A stretch of 47,952 nt of DNA from Myxococcota bacterium (GTDB taxonomy: Bacteria; Myxococcota_A; UBA796). The notes under the pieces were generated by a model. That model had not been told where the DNA came from, did not search any database, and worked only from the letters and a program-made list of their open reading frames with translations. This document shows positions 32,003 through 39,999 of the stretch, in pieces. Where the stretch lies: the NCBI GenBank assembly GCA_029251165.1, contig JAQXDW010000120.1, positions 1 through 47,952 of the forward strand, written 5' to 3'. Numbering within the stretch: the first letter of the stretch is position 1; each line of letters starts with the position of its first letter. The position numbers and the translations under genes were made by a program.

Positions 32003-33060
32003 AGGTTCTCTACCTCCTCCGCTACTTTCCGACCCTCACCGAGACGTTCGTCTATCGGGAGATCGCGGAGATCCAGCGCCAGGATCCAGGCGTGTCCATC
32101 ACCATCGCGGCCCTCGGAAGCCGAGCAGATGGCGCGCTCCAAGATGAGCTTCCCCCCGCAGAGGTGCTCAACGTCCCCCGTCGGCCGCTGACCGGTCGGC
32201 TGCGCCGACTCACCGAGGGACAGCGGTGGCTGGCCACCCAGCAGCGCGACAAGGACGCTGCTCGGCTGCCCTGGCTGGCCCGTCACGCCGCCGGGTTTGA
32301 TCGGATCCATGTTCACTTCGCCGGAGAGGCTGCGGAGTTCGCCCACGCCCTGCACCGCGACCTCGGCCTTCCCTACACCGTCACGGTCCACGCCACCGAT
32401 CTGTTCCGGCCACGCCCGTCGCTACAGACCGTACTCGCTGCCGCCGATACGGTGCTCACCGTTGCCGACTACCACGTCGCAGCGCTCGCAGTGCAGGGCA
32501 TCATCGCCAAGCGCGTCCGCTGCGGTCCGGACCTCTCCGTGTGGCGTCCGACCCCGCTACCGGCCGGGGAGCTTCGCGCGATCAGCGTTGGGCGGAACGT
32601 CCCCAAGAAGGGACTCGACACCCTCCTGGCAGCCTGGGAGGGAACCGCCGGAACCCTGACGCTGGTCAGCGATCTCACCGGCCCCGTTCCCGAAGGCGTG
32701 ACCGTCACCGGTGCGCTCCCGCCCTCCGAGATCCGCGCCGCGATGGCACGTGCCAACCTGTTCGTTCTTCCCTGCCGCCAAGCCCCTGACGGCGATCTGG
32801 ACGGAGTGCCTGTCGCGATGATGGAGGCCCTGGCCTGTGGTCGTCCGGTGGTCACCACTCCGGTCTCCGGGATTCCAGAGCTGATCGACGACACTGTCGG
32901 CTGGCTGGTGCCCCCTGATGACCCCGATAGCCTTCGCGCTTGTCTGAGGAATACAGAAGCGACAAGCCGCACGCTACGCGGCATGGCGGGGCCATTCAGA
33001 TTAAGAGAGCGTGGCTTTACCCTTGAAAATCAAGCCCATAGAGTTCGTGAGTCCTGGTGA
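31999..33060 (+). CDS. Glycosyltransferase family 4 (GT-B), last gene of the operon
   Basis: A 353-residue GT4 enzyme beginning at GTG 31999, overlapping the serine hydrolase stop by 4 nt. N-terminal: KVLYLLRYFPTLTETFVYRE, typical of colanic-acid/EPS-type GT4 proteins that start with an F-P-xx-S/T-E-T-F motif, then HVHFAGEAAEFAHAL and YTVTVHATDLF. C-terminal: RAISVGRNVPKKGLDTLLAA, DLDGVPVAMMEALACGRPVV and TTPVSGIPELIDDTVGWLV. The last 35 residues, after LRACLRNTE, are encoded by less GC-rich DNA with weaker family resemblance, so the end may have been altered by recombination. It closes the glycosyltransferase operon. Confidence 0.88.
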   Translation: MKVLYLLRYFPTLTETFVYREIAEIQRQDPGVSITIAALGSRADGALQDELPPAEVLNVPRRPLTGRLRRLTEGQRWLATQQRDKDAARLPWLARHAAGFDRIHVHFAGEAAEFAHALHRDLGLPYTVTVHATDLFRPRPSLQTVLAAADTVLTVADYHVAALAVQGIIAKRVRCGPDLSVWRPTPLPAGELRAISVGRNVPKKGLDTLLAAWEGTAGTLTLVSDLTGPVPEGVTVTGALPPSEIRAAMARANLFVLPCRQAPDGDLDGVPVAMMEALACGRPVVTTPVSGIPELIDDTVGWLVPPDDPDSLRACLRNTEATSRTLRGMAGPFRLRERGFTLENQAHRVRESW

Positions 33061-33196
33061 TGTTCTCTCTGTTTCATATTTGTCACTTGTGCATGTGAAC
33101 AAATTACTGGATAGAACCATTTAGGTCAGTGTTGGTTGAGCAACAGTAAAATCAACCTTGTGCGGTAAGCCGTGAGGTTCACAAATGGAGCGCTCT
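33061..33196 (+). other. AT-richer intergenic region, probable promoter of the PKD lipoprotein
   Basis: This 136-bp gap is noticeably richer in A/T than its surroundings. TTGTCA (33080-33085) and ATTACT (33103-33108), 17 bp apart, are a weak sigma-70-like pair. GGTTGA and TCAACC (near 33132-33160) could form a 6-bp stem. No gene was seen. Confidence 0.35.
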
Positions 33197-34102
33197 ATGA
33201 AGCTCGGTACTATCCTCTGCTCGGTCTTTGCACTTGGTCTGACGGGCTGTCAGATGGACTACAAGGTCCACACCGACCCTGGACCAAACCTTGAGGGTAT
33301 CGACTCCTCAACGCCTGATGAGACTGAGCCGGATGGAACCGAGCCAGACGACACCAGCGACACCTGGCAGCCGGCCAACGATGAGAACGCACCCATCGCC
33401 GACTGCTCGGTCTCTCCCAACCCGGTCGAGCCCCCGTTTGAGGTCGCGGCTTGGGACGGCTCCGACAGCCGCGACCCGGCTGGCGGAAGCATCGTTGACT
33501 ACAACTGGGAGCTGATCTCTCAGCCGACGGGCTCTGCAGTGACCATGCCCAACGGCCAGGCTGTCCGCAACAACTTCACCCCCGATCTTGCCGGCGACTA
33601 CATCGGCCGCCTCACCGTCACCAACGACAGCGGCGAGACCGACTCCTGTGAGATCACCCTGGAGTCCATCCCGGCAGAGAACCTCTGGATCGAGATGTAC
33701 TGGGAGCAGGTCGATGACATGGACCTGCACCTCCTCAACGCCGGCGGCACGCTCGAGGACTTCTGGTTCAATTCAGACTGCTACTACGCCAACTGCACCG
33801 ACGGTGTCGAGTGGGGCAACGCCGGCGCCGCCGACAACCCGACCCTCGATCTCGACGACATCAACGGGCTCGGTCCAGAGAACATCAACATTCAGTCCCC
33901 GTCCGACTCGAGCTACACCGTCGTCGTTCATGACTACCGAGGCTCGGCGCCGTCTGATCACATGGGCTCCAACAACGTCACGGTGAACATCTACATCAAC
34001 GGCGCCCTGGAGTGGTCGGACACCCGCGGCATCACCGGTGAAGACAGCTACACCGAGTTTGCTCGGATCAACTGGAACACCGGCACCGTCACCAGCCTGT
34101 AG
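33197..34102 (+). CDS. Lipoprotein with PKD-like and DUF2135-like beta domains
   Basis: A 301-residue lipoprotein, signal MKLGTILCSVFALGLTGC (lipobox LTGC, Cys-18), then an acidic Thr/Asp/Pro linker. Residues about 68-160 resemble a PKD domain (ADCSVSPNPVEPPFEV, GSDSRDPAGGSIVDYNWEL, DLAGDYIGRLTVTNDSGETD). Residues about 165-290 resemble a DUF2135/YfaP-like module: WIEMYWEQVDDMDLHLLN, then CYYANC, NPTLDLDDINGLGPENINI and YTVVVHDY. The ATG at 33197 has GGAG 6 nt upstream, which favours it over ATG 33185. The protein is likely surface-exposed and may bind a ligand or partner. Function unknown. Confidence 0.78.
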   Translation: MKLGTILCSVFALGLTGCQMDYKVHTDPGPNLEGIDSSTPDETEPDGTEPDDTSDTWQPANDENAPIADCSVSPNPVEPPFEVAAWDGSDSRDPAGGSIVDYNWELISQPTGSAVTMPNGQAVRNNFTPDLAGDYIGRLTVTNDSGETDSCEITLESIPAENLWIEMYWEQVDDMDLHLLNAGGTLEDFWFNSDCYYANCTDGVEWGNAGAADNPTLDLDDINGLGPENINIQSPSDSSYTVVVHDYRGSAPSDHMGSNNVTVNIYINGALEWSDTRGITGEDSYTEFARINWNTGTVTSL

Positions 34103-34138
34103 ACGCCCCGCACTGCCCGCACCGGTTAGGGGTTCGGC

Positions 34139-35011
34139 ATGAACTCCATGACCGGCTACGGCCGCGGTGAAGCCTCCAACGGTGACGTCTCTGTCGTCAT
34201 CGAGATGCGAAGCGTCAACAACCGATTCCGCGACATCCAGATCCGCCTTCCTCGGGCATACATGGTGCTCGAGTCGCGCATCCAGAAGATCATGAAGCCG
34301 CGAATCAACCGCGGTCGAGTGGAGATCTTCGTCAAGCGCAGCGCGGTCGAGAGCGGACAGACCATCTCGGCCGATCCGATCCTTGCTGAGCGCTACCACG
34401 CCGCGATGTCGGCCGTCGCCAAGCGCCTCACCCGCGATCCCGACCGCATCCCGCTGGAGACCCTCCTCAAGCAGCCTGGCGTGCTCACCCTCTCCGAGAG
34501 CGAGCCCGATGCCCTGGTCGAGTGGACCCTCGTGAGCACCGCGCTGGAGAGCGCCTGTGATGAGCTGCTGAGCATGCGGGCCACTGAGGGCGCCGAGCTG
34601 TTCAACGACCTCAAGCAGCACCTCGATCAGATCCGCAGCCTGCGAAGAGAGGTCGAGGAGCACTGCGAGGGCATCAACACCCGCCTCCACGCACGCCTCA
34701 CCGCCCGCATCACCCGCCTCATCGGTGATCGAATTGAGCCCTCTCGCCTGGCAGCAGAGGCCGCAGTCCTCGCAGATAAGGCCGATGTTTCCGAGGAGCT
34801 CGCCCGAATTCTCTCTCACTGCAGCCAGTTCAGTCAGGTCATGACCGAGGACAACCCCATCGGGCGAAAGATGGACTTCCTCACCCAGGAGCTGAACCGC
34901 GAGATCAACACCATCGGCAGCAAGTCCGCCGAGCACCCGATCTCGCATCGGGTTGTGGAGATGAAGAGCGTGCTGGAGCGGATCCGAGAGCAAGCCGCGA
35001 ACGTCGAGTGA
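34139..35011 (+). CDS. yicC: YicC-family endoribonuclease
   Basis: A 290-residue protein of the YicC family, shown in E. coli to be an endoribonuclease. It begins MNSMTGYGRGEASNGDVSVV with EMRSVNNRFRDIQIRLPRAY, the hallmark N-terminus. The C-terminus has the other signature, NPIGRKMDFLTQELNREINT followed by IGSKSAEHPISHRVVEMKSV. The middle contains coiled-coil-like helices (FNDLKQHLDQIRSLRREVEE). TAGGGG lies 6 nt before the ATG. yicC is classically linked to gmk, rpoZ and spoT, and gmk and the spoT-like gene lie about 1.5 and 2.2 kb downstream here, interrupted by two genes. Confidence 0.95.
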   Translation: MNSMTGYGRGEASNGDVSVVIEMRSVNNRFRDIQIRLPRAYMVLESRIQKIMKPRINRGRVEIFVKRSAVESGQTISADPILAERYHAAMSAVAKRLTRDPDRIPLETLLKQPGVLTLSESEPDALVEWTLVSTALESACDELLSMRATEGAELFNDLKQHLDQIRSLRREVEEHCEGINTRLHARLTARITRLIGDRIEPSRLAAEAAVLADKADVSEELARILSHCSQFSQVMTEDNPIGRKMDFLTQELNREINTIGSKSAEHPISHRVVEMKSVLERIREQAANVE

Positions 35012-35095
35012 GGCTCCGCAGCGAGACCGGCTGAGGATGCCGGGGAGGACGCGCCGCTCGCTCCGCCTTCACGAAGCGCTCCGAGCCGCCCGGTT

Positions 35096-35521
35096 CTACT
35101 TCCAGCCGTCGTACTTCGCGGCAGAGGTCGTCGGCGCGAACACCTGCAGCACCTTGCTCGGTCCCGCCGCTGTTGCTGCAAAGGTGACCGCTGAGTTGGC
35201 CGGCATGAACACCGCGTCTCCTGGCCCGACCACAGACTCCACCCCATCAATTTGAATCACCCCGCCGCCCTCCAGCATGTACACGAACTCCTCGCTGGCA
35301 TCACGGTGGACTGGGATCGTCACCCCGGGATCAATGGTCAGCATCCCGAAAAACGCCGACTCGGCTTCTCCAGAGAGCACCCGGACGCTGGCCTTGCCGT
35401 GGGGGGCGGTCTTGAGGGGCGCATCGTCCACGGAGACGACATGCCCACGGACCGGGTCTGAGGCAACAGCAGCCCCGACCAGGCCCCCGAGCAGGAATGT
35501 TAAGGGAAGGGTCAGTCGCAT
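35096..35521 (-). CDS. Secreted cupin-fold protein
   Basis: A 141-residue exported cupin. The signal sequence MRLTLPLTFLLGGLVGAAVA (cleavage likely after VAS) is followed by a single beta-barrel cupin domain. Motif 1 is GVTIPVHRDASEEFVYMLEG (the G(X)5HXH(X)3,4E(X)6G pattern with the second His replaced), and motif 2 is VGPGDAVFMPANSAVTFAAT (lacking the usual His). Incomplete metal ligands suggest it may not be a metallo-enzyme. The ATG at 35521 is set by the signal peptide; the frame is open further, across the divergent TIGR02757 gene. It is likely periplasmic. Function unknown. Confidence 0.78.
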   Translation of the reverse strand: MRLTLPLTFLLGGLVGAAVASDPVRGHVVSVDDAPLKTAPHGKASVRVLSGEAESAFFGMLTIDPGVTIPVHRDASEEFVYMLEGGGVIQIDGVESVVGPGDAVFMPANSAVTFAATAAGPSKVLQVFAPTTSAAKYDGWK

Positions 35522-35566
35522 GGCTGCTCCGGGTTGAAGGATGCCCCTGAGAGGATACCAGCCCCC

Positions 35567-36484
35567 ATGGCTACCACTCCGCGCACCGTGCTCTCTGCTC
35601 AGCGAGTGTCTCGGCTGCGCCCAGCGTTCGAGGCCCTGCTCGATCAGCGGGCCGACGCTGAGCGCCTCCAGCACGATCCCCTCCGAGTCCCCACCCGGTA
35701 CGCCGATCCCGCCGACCAGGAGATCGCTGCGGTGTTCGCAGCACTGCTCGGCTACGGACGGGTCAGCGCATTCCTACCGGTCATCGAAGCGATCATGGCC
35801 CAGGCCGACGCCGTGGGCGGACCGCGCGCATTTATTGAAGGCTTCGACACCGACGATGCCGCAGGTCTGCTGCCGATGCGCTACCGCTGGAACAACGGCA
35901 TTGACTTTGTCCTTCTCGCAGCAGGCCTTCGCCGGGTCATCGCAGCGCACGATCGCCTCGGCGCAGTCATCGAGGGCGCGTGGAGAAAGAGCCACCGCAG
36001 CATTCGACCCGCCCTCTCCGCGATGGTCGCCACCCTGCGCGCAGCAGTGCTCGCCGCAGCTCCGGAGCACGGGGTGCCCGCCGCCGAGTTCTCCGACCTC
36101 CCCCGCGGCACCCGAACCCTCCTCTCCAGCCCAGACAGCGGCAGCGCCTGCAAGCGCTGGAACATGCTGCTGCGCTGGATGATCCGCACCGAAAGTCCTG
36201 ATCTCGGCATCTGGACCCTTCCAGCCAGCAGCCTGGTCCTGCCGCTGGACACCCACACCCACAAGCTCGCCTGGCTGCTTGGTCTGACCCGTCGCTCGGA
36301 CGGGAGCTGGAAGACCGCCCAGGAGATCACCCGCAACCTCGCCCGACTCGACCCCACCGACCCGATCAAGTACGACTTCGCCCTCGCCCACCTCGGCATC
36401 AGCGGGGGCTGTCGAAAAGAGCGCATCCCCAGCATCTGCGATGCCTGCGCGATGGTGAGCGTCTGTCAGGTCGGCGCACCGTAA
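35567..36484 (+). CDS. TIGR02757 / DUF2400 family protein
   Basis: A 305-residue protein that I recognise as TIGR02757 (DUF2400), a widespread uncharacterised family. It has DPLRVPTRYADPADQEIAAV, FAALLGYGRVSAFLPVIEAI, KRWNMLLRWMIRTESPDLGIW with DTHTHKLAWLLGLT, then LDPTDPIKYDFALAHLGISG and a Cys-rich end with four cysteines (GGCRKERIPSICDACAMVSVC, in segments), which could bind a metal or Fe-S cluster. Its helical core resembles HhH-GPD/endonuclease III folds. ATG 35567 is taken as the start; a TTG at 35534 is possible. It is divergent from the cupin and 13 bp before gmk. Confidence 0.85.
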   Translation: MATTPRTVLSAQRVSRLRPAFEALLDQRADAERLQHDPLRVPTRYADPADQEIAAVFAALLGYGRVSAFLPVIEAIMAQADAVGGPRAFIEGFDTDDAAGLLPMRYRWNNGIDFVLLAAGLRRVIAAHDRLGAVIEGAWRKSHRSIRPALSAMVATLRAAVLAAAPEHGVPAAEFSDLPRGTRTLLSSPDSGSACKRWNMLLRWMIRTESPDLGIWTLPASSLVLPLDTHTHKLAWLLGLTRRSDGSWKTAQEITRNLARLDPTDPIKYDFALAHLGISGGCRKERIPSICDACAMVSVCQVGAP

Positions 36485-36497
36485 GCAAGGACCGACA

Positions 36498-37133
36498 ATG
36501 AGCCTGAACCTCACCCGCTTCGCCCGCCCGGATCGTGGCGCGCTGTTTGTGGTCACTGGTGCCAGCGGCACCGGCAAGACCACCCTGGTCAAGGAAGCCC
36601 TCGCCACCATTCCAAATCTGAGCTTCTCCGTTTCTGCAACCACCCGCGCCCCGAGGCTTGGCGAGGTCAGCGGTCGTGACTACCACTTTGTCAGCCAAGA
36701 GCGCCATGCCGAGATGGTCGAAGCGGGCGCGTTCTTGGAGTGGGCGGAGGTATATGGCAACCGCTACGGAACGCTCCGAGCACCGGTCGAGGCTGCGCTG
36801 GAACGCGGCGAGAGCATCCTCCTGGAGATCGATGCTCAGGGTGCGGAGCAGGTCCGTGCGGCGCTGCCCGATGCCGTGTTCATCTTCATCCTCCCTCCCT
36901 CGATCGACACCATTGAGGCACGACTTCGAGGCCGCTCGACCGACTCCGAGGCGATCATTCAGCGTCGCCTGGCCGACGCCCGGCTCCAGCTCTCGCGCTG
37001 CGGGGAGTTCGAGTACCTCCTGGTCAACGACGATCTCAACAGCGGCTACGATCAGCTCCAGGCGATCCTCATCGCGGAGCTTCTCCGTGCAAGGCGACGG
37101 GCCAGTCTGGTGTCTCAATTCACAGCGGGGTGA
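36498..37133 (+). CDS. gmk: Guanylate kinase
   Basis: A 211-residue enzyme phosphorylating GMP to GDP with ATP. P-loop TGASGTGKTTLVKEAL (about 16-31), then FSVSATTRAPRLGEVSGRDY with HFVSQE, EWAEVYGNRYGTLRAPVEAA, LLEIDAQGAEQVR and VFIFILPPSIDTIEARLRGR, all in family order. The length matches E. coli Gmk (207). The start ATG is preceded by AAGGACCGACA, a modest ribosome-binding site. It precedes the (p)ppGpp enzyme by 78 bp; rpoZ, often between them, is missing. Confidence 0.96.
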   Translation: MSLNLTRFARPDRGALFVVTGASGTGKTTLVKEALATIPNLSFSVSATTRAPRLGEVSGRDYHFVSQERHAEMVEAGAFLEWAEVYGNRYGTLRAPVEAALERGESILLEIDAQGAEQVRAALPDAVFIFILPPSIDTIEARLRGRSTDSEAIIQRRLADARLQLSRCGEFEYLLVNDDLNSGYDQLQAILIAELLRARRRASLVSQFTAG

Positions 37134-37211
37134 ACTTCTCCTGCAATTTAGAGCAGACGAGTTCCCCCGACACGCCTTAATCTATAGGCTTGTCAAGGGA
37201 GCGAGGAAGCC

Positions 37212-39362
37212 ATGAGCATCAACGAGATCCTGGACATCGTCCGCGGGTACTCTCCTGACGCAGACACCAATGTCATCGTTCGCGCCTACCTCTTCTCTGC
37301 GCAGGCGCATCGTGGACAGACTCGAAAGTCCGGTGAGGACTACCTCATCCATCCCATCGCTGTCGCCAGGCTACTGGCTGACCTGCGGATGGACATCGAC
37401 ACCATCGCCACCGGCCTCCTCCACGACACCATGGAAGACTGCCTGACCACCCACGAGGCGGTCACCGAAGAGTTCGGCCTCGACGTCGCCGACATGGTCG
37501 ACGGCGTCACCAAGATAGGAAAGCTCCAGTTCCGCACCCAGCAGGAGGCGCAGGCAGAGAACTTCCGCAAGCTCATCCTGTCGATGTCCAAGGACGTTCG
37601 GGTGGTCCTGGTCAAGCTCGCGGATCGGCTGCACAACATGCTCACCATGGAGCACATGCCGCCGAACAAGCAGCAGCGAATCTCTCAGGAGACCCTCGAC
37701 ATCTACGCTCCGATCGCCAACCGGCTGGGGCTGGCGAAGCTCAAGAGTCAGCTCGAAGACCTCTGCTTCCGCTACCTCCACCCCGAGCTGTACGCTGGCC
37801 TCACCGCGGCCCTCGCCGAGCGCGCCCCAGAGCACGACCAGTACCTCGAGCAGATGCAGGCGGAGCTGGAGGAGGGCTTCAAGATGCGTGGCCTGGATGC
37901 CAAGATCTACGGTCGGGTCAAGCACCTCGTCAGCATCAACAAGAAGATGATGAACAACAACCTCGACTTCGAGGAGGTTCATGATCTGCTGGCGTTCCGC
38001 ATCCTGGTAGAGACTGAGGGAGACTGCTACATCGCGCTGGGGCTCATCCACGCGCTGTTTCCGCACGTTCCCGGTCGGTTCAAGGACTACATCGCCCAGT
38101 CCAAGTCCAACGGCTACCAGTCGCTGCACACCGTGGTCATCGGCCCAGCGGGCCAGCAGTTCGAGCTCCAGGTCCGCACCCAGGAGATGCACCGCATCGC
38201 AGAGGTCGGGATCGCGGCACACTGGCGGTACAAAGAGGGACATCTCGCGCTGTCCAAGGACGACATCTCCCAGATCGCCCGACTCCGTGCCCTGTTCGAG
38301 GCCGCCCGAGACGTCACCGATCCCACGGAGTTTCTGGAGACGGTCAAGATCGACCTGTTCGCCAACGAGATCTTCGTCTTTACCCCTCGGGGAGACGTCA
38401 AGTTCTTCCCCTCTGGTGCCACTGCGCTGGACTTCGCCTACTCCATCCACACCGAGGTCGGTCACCGCTGTACGGGCGCAAAGGCCCACGGTCGCATGGT
38501 CCCGCTGCGGTACCCGCTCCAGAACGGTGATCGGATGGAGATCATCACCGCCACCACCCAGAATCCCAGCCGAGACTGGCTGGAGATCGCAAAGACAGGG
38601 CGGGCGCTCTCAAAGATCCGTCGCTACATCCGCGAGGAGGAGCGGGAGAAGGGACGCACGCTGGGTCGAGAGCTGCTTGAGGCAGAGCTGAAGAAACACG
38701 ACAAGTCCCTCAACAAGCTCATCCGCTCTGGGGAGATGTCGAAGCTCGCCCGTAAGTTCGGTCACCGCAAGCCCGAGCAGCTCTACCTCGACATTGCCCA
38801 GGGCAACACCGTCCTCAAGCGTGTCCTCGCAGAGGTCGTGCCGCCCGAAGAGGCGCCCCCCGAAGAGGTCATCTCCAGCAACCCGATCACCTCGTTCATC
38901 AACCGGATGCGCAAGCGATCGGTCAGCCCGGTGCTGATCAGCGGCGAGGAAGACGTCCTGACCTCCTACGCGCGGTGCTGCAATCCCCTCCCCGGAGAGG
39001 CGGTGTCCGGCTTCATCACCCGTGGACGCGGCATCACCGTACACAAGGCAGCCTGCAGACAGCTGCTCTCCCTCGAGCCAGAGCGCCGCATCAAGGTCGA
39101 GTGGCACGCAGAGTCCAAGAGCCGCCACAGCGGCGAGCTGGAGATCGTCTGCGCAAACAAGCCCGGCATGCTCGCGGACCTCGGCGCAATCTGCAAGTCG
39201 CAGAACATCAACGTCACCCGCATGAATGCCACCACGATGGACGACGGCAAGGCCCTCCTCAACCTGGAGGTCAGCGTGCTGAACATCAACGAGCTGGGGT
39301 CACTGATGCGCAACATCAAGAAGATCAAGGGCGTCATCCGAGTGGATCGGCTGACGAACTGA
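37212..39362 (+). CDS. spoT: Bifunctional (p)ppGpp synthetase/hydrolase (Rel/SpoT)
   Basis: A 716-residue RelA/SpoT homologue controlling the stringent response. Hydrolase domain: His-48 in IHPIAVARL, HDTMED at 71-76 (HDxxED) and DRLHN at 138-142, all intact. Synthetase domain: GRVKHLVSINKKM, EVHDLLAFRILVE, then GRFKDYIAQSKSNGYQSLHT with RFKD at 289-292, the charge pattern of bifunctional enzymes rather than the EFDD of RelA. The TGS domain is about 395-455 (IFVFTPRGDVKFFPSGATAL), and the ACT domain ends the chain (ELEIVCANKPGMLADLGAIC). A Cys pair (YARCCNPLPGE) marks the conserved-cysteine region. AGGAAG lies before the ATG. Confidence 0.95.
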   Translation: MSINEILDIVRGYSPDADTNVIVRAYLFSAQAHRGQTRKSGEDYLIHPIAVARLLADLRMDIDTIATGLLHDTMEDCLTTHEAVTEEFGLDVADMVDGVTKIGKLQFRTQQEAQAENFRKLILSMSKDVRVVLVKLADRLHNMLTMEHMPPNKQQRISQETLDIYAPIANRLGLAKLKSQLEDLCFRYLHPELYAGLTAALAERAPEHDQYLEQMQAELEEGFKMRGLDAKIYGRVKHLVSINKKMMNNNLDFEEVHDLLAFRILVETEGDCYIALGLIHALFPHVPGRFKDYIAQSKSNGYQSLHTVVIGPAGQQFELQVRTQEMHRIAEVGIAAHWRYKEGHLALSKDDISQIARLRALFEAARDVTDPTEFLETVKIDLFANEIFVFTPRGDVKFFPSGATALDFAYSIHTEVGHRCTGAKAHGRMVPLRYPLQNGDRMEIITATTQNPSRDWLEIAKTGRALSKIRRYIREEEREKGRTLGRELLEAELKKHDKSLNKLIRSGEMSKLARKFGHRKPEQLYLDIAQGNTVLKRVLAEVVPPEEAPPEEVISSNPITSFINRMRKRSVSPVLISGEEDVLTSYARCCNPLPGEAVSGFITRGRGITVHKAACRQLLSLEPERRIKVEWHAESKSRHSGELEIVCANKPGMLADLGAICKSQNINVTRMNATTMDDGKALLNLEVSVLNINELGSLMRNIKKIKGVIRVDRLTN

Positions 39363-39366
39363 CCCC

Positions 39367-39999
39367 TCAGCGGCTCCAGAGCAGCCCGGGCTCACCGTCC
39401 GGCAGGCCCACTCGTCGCCCCTCGATGCGCAGCTGTCCAGAGGTCGCGAGGGCAAGCGCTCGGGGGTAGAGCTGGTGCTCGATGGTGAGGATGCGCGCGG
39501 CGAGGGTGTCGTCGTCGTCGTCGGGAAGCACCGGCACAGCCCCCTGGAGAATGATCGGTCCGGTGTCGGTACCAGCATCGACGAAGTGGACGGTCGCACC
39601 CGCAATGCGGACCCCGTACTCTACCGCCTGCCGGGCCCCACGAACCCCGGGAAAGGCTGGCAGAAGGGCCGGGTGAATGTTGAGGATGCGGCCAGCATAG
39701 GCGCTCAAGAACGCCTCAGAGAGCAAGCGCATAAAGCCCGCCAGTGCCACCCAGGACACCGACCGCTCGGAGAGGGCCTCCAGCAGCTCAGCCTCAAACG
39801 CCGCCCGGCTGCGGCCCCGGTGCGGGATCCACAGCGCCTCGATCCCGGCATCACGGGCACGCTGAAGCCCAAAAGCATCGCGGCGGTTGCTGATGACCAC
39901 CCGAATCTCTGCCGGGTAGTCCGGTGCGGAGGCCGCGTCGATGAGGGCCTGGAGGTTCGTCCCAGAGCCGCTGATCAGGACCGCAACCGGCTGCCTCAA
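39367..39999 (-). CDS. purN: Phosphoribosylglycinamide formyltransferase
   Basis: The 210-residue GART enzyme of purine synthesis, transferring formyl from 10-formyl-THF to GAR. It starts at TTG (39999) overlapping the purM stop by 4 nt (TTGA). VAVLISGSGTNLQALIDAA is the N-terminal phosphoribosyl-binding block. VVISNRRDAFGLQRARDAGI, VALAGFMRLLSEAFL, NIHPALLPAFPGVRGARQAV (catalytic Asn/His) and GATVHFVDAGTDTGPIILQG (catalytic Asp) follow. Length and order are canonical. Translationally coupled to purM and convergent with spoT, 4 bp apart. Confidence 0.96.
   Translation of the reverse strand: MRQPVAVLISGSGTNLQALIDAASAPDYPAEIRVVISNRRDAFGLQRARDAGIEALWIPHRGRSRAAFEAELLEALSERSVSWVALAGFMRLLSEAFLSAYAGRILNIHPALLPAFPGVRGARQAVEYGVRIAGATVHFVDAGTDTGPIILQGAVPVLPDDDDDTLAARILTIEHQLYPRALALATSGQLRIEGRRVGLPDGEPGLLWSR

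Noticed and set aside
37134..37211. rpoZ or small gene between gmk and spoT
   Set aside because: Only 78 bp, with no open frame resembling the omega subunit.
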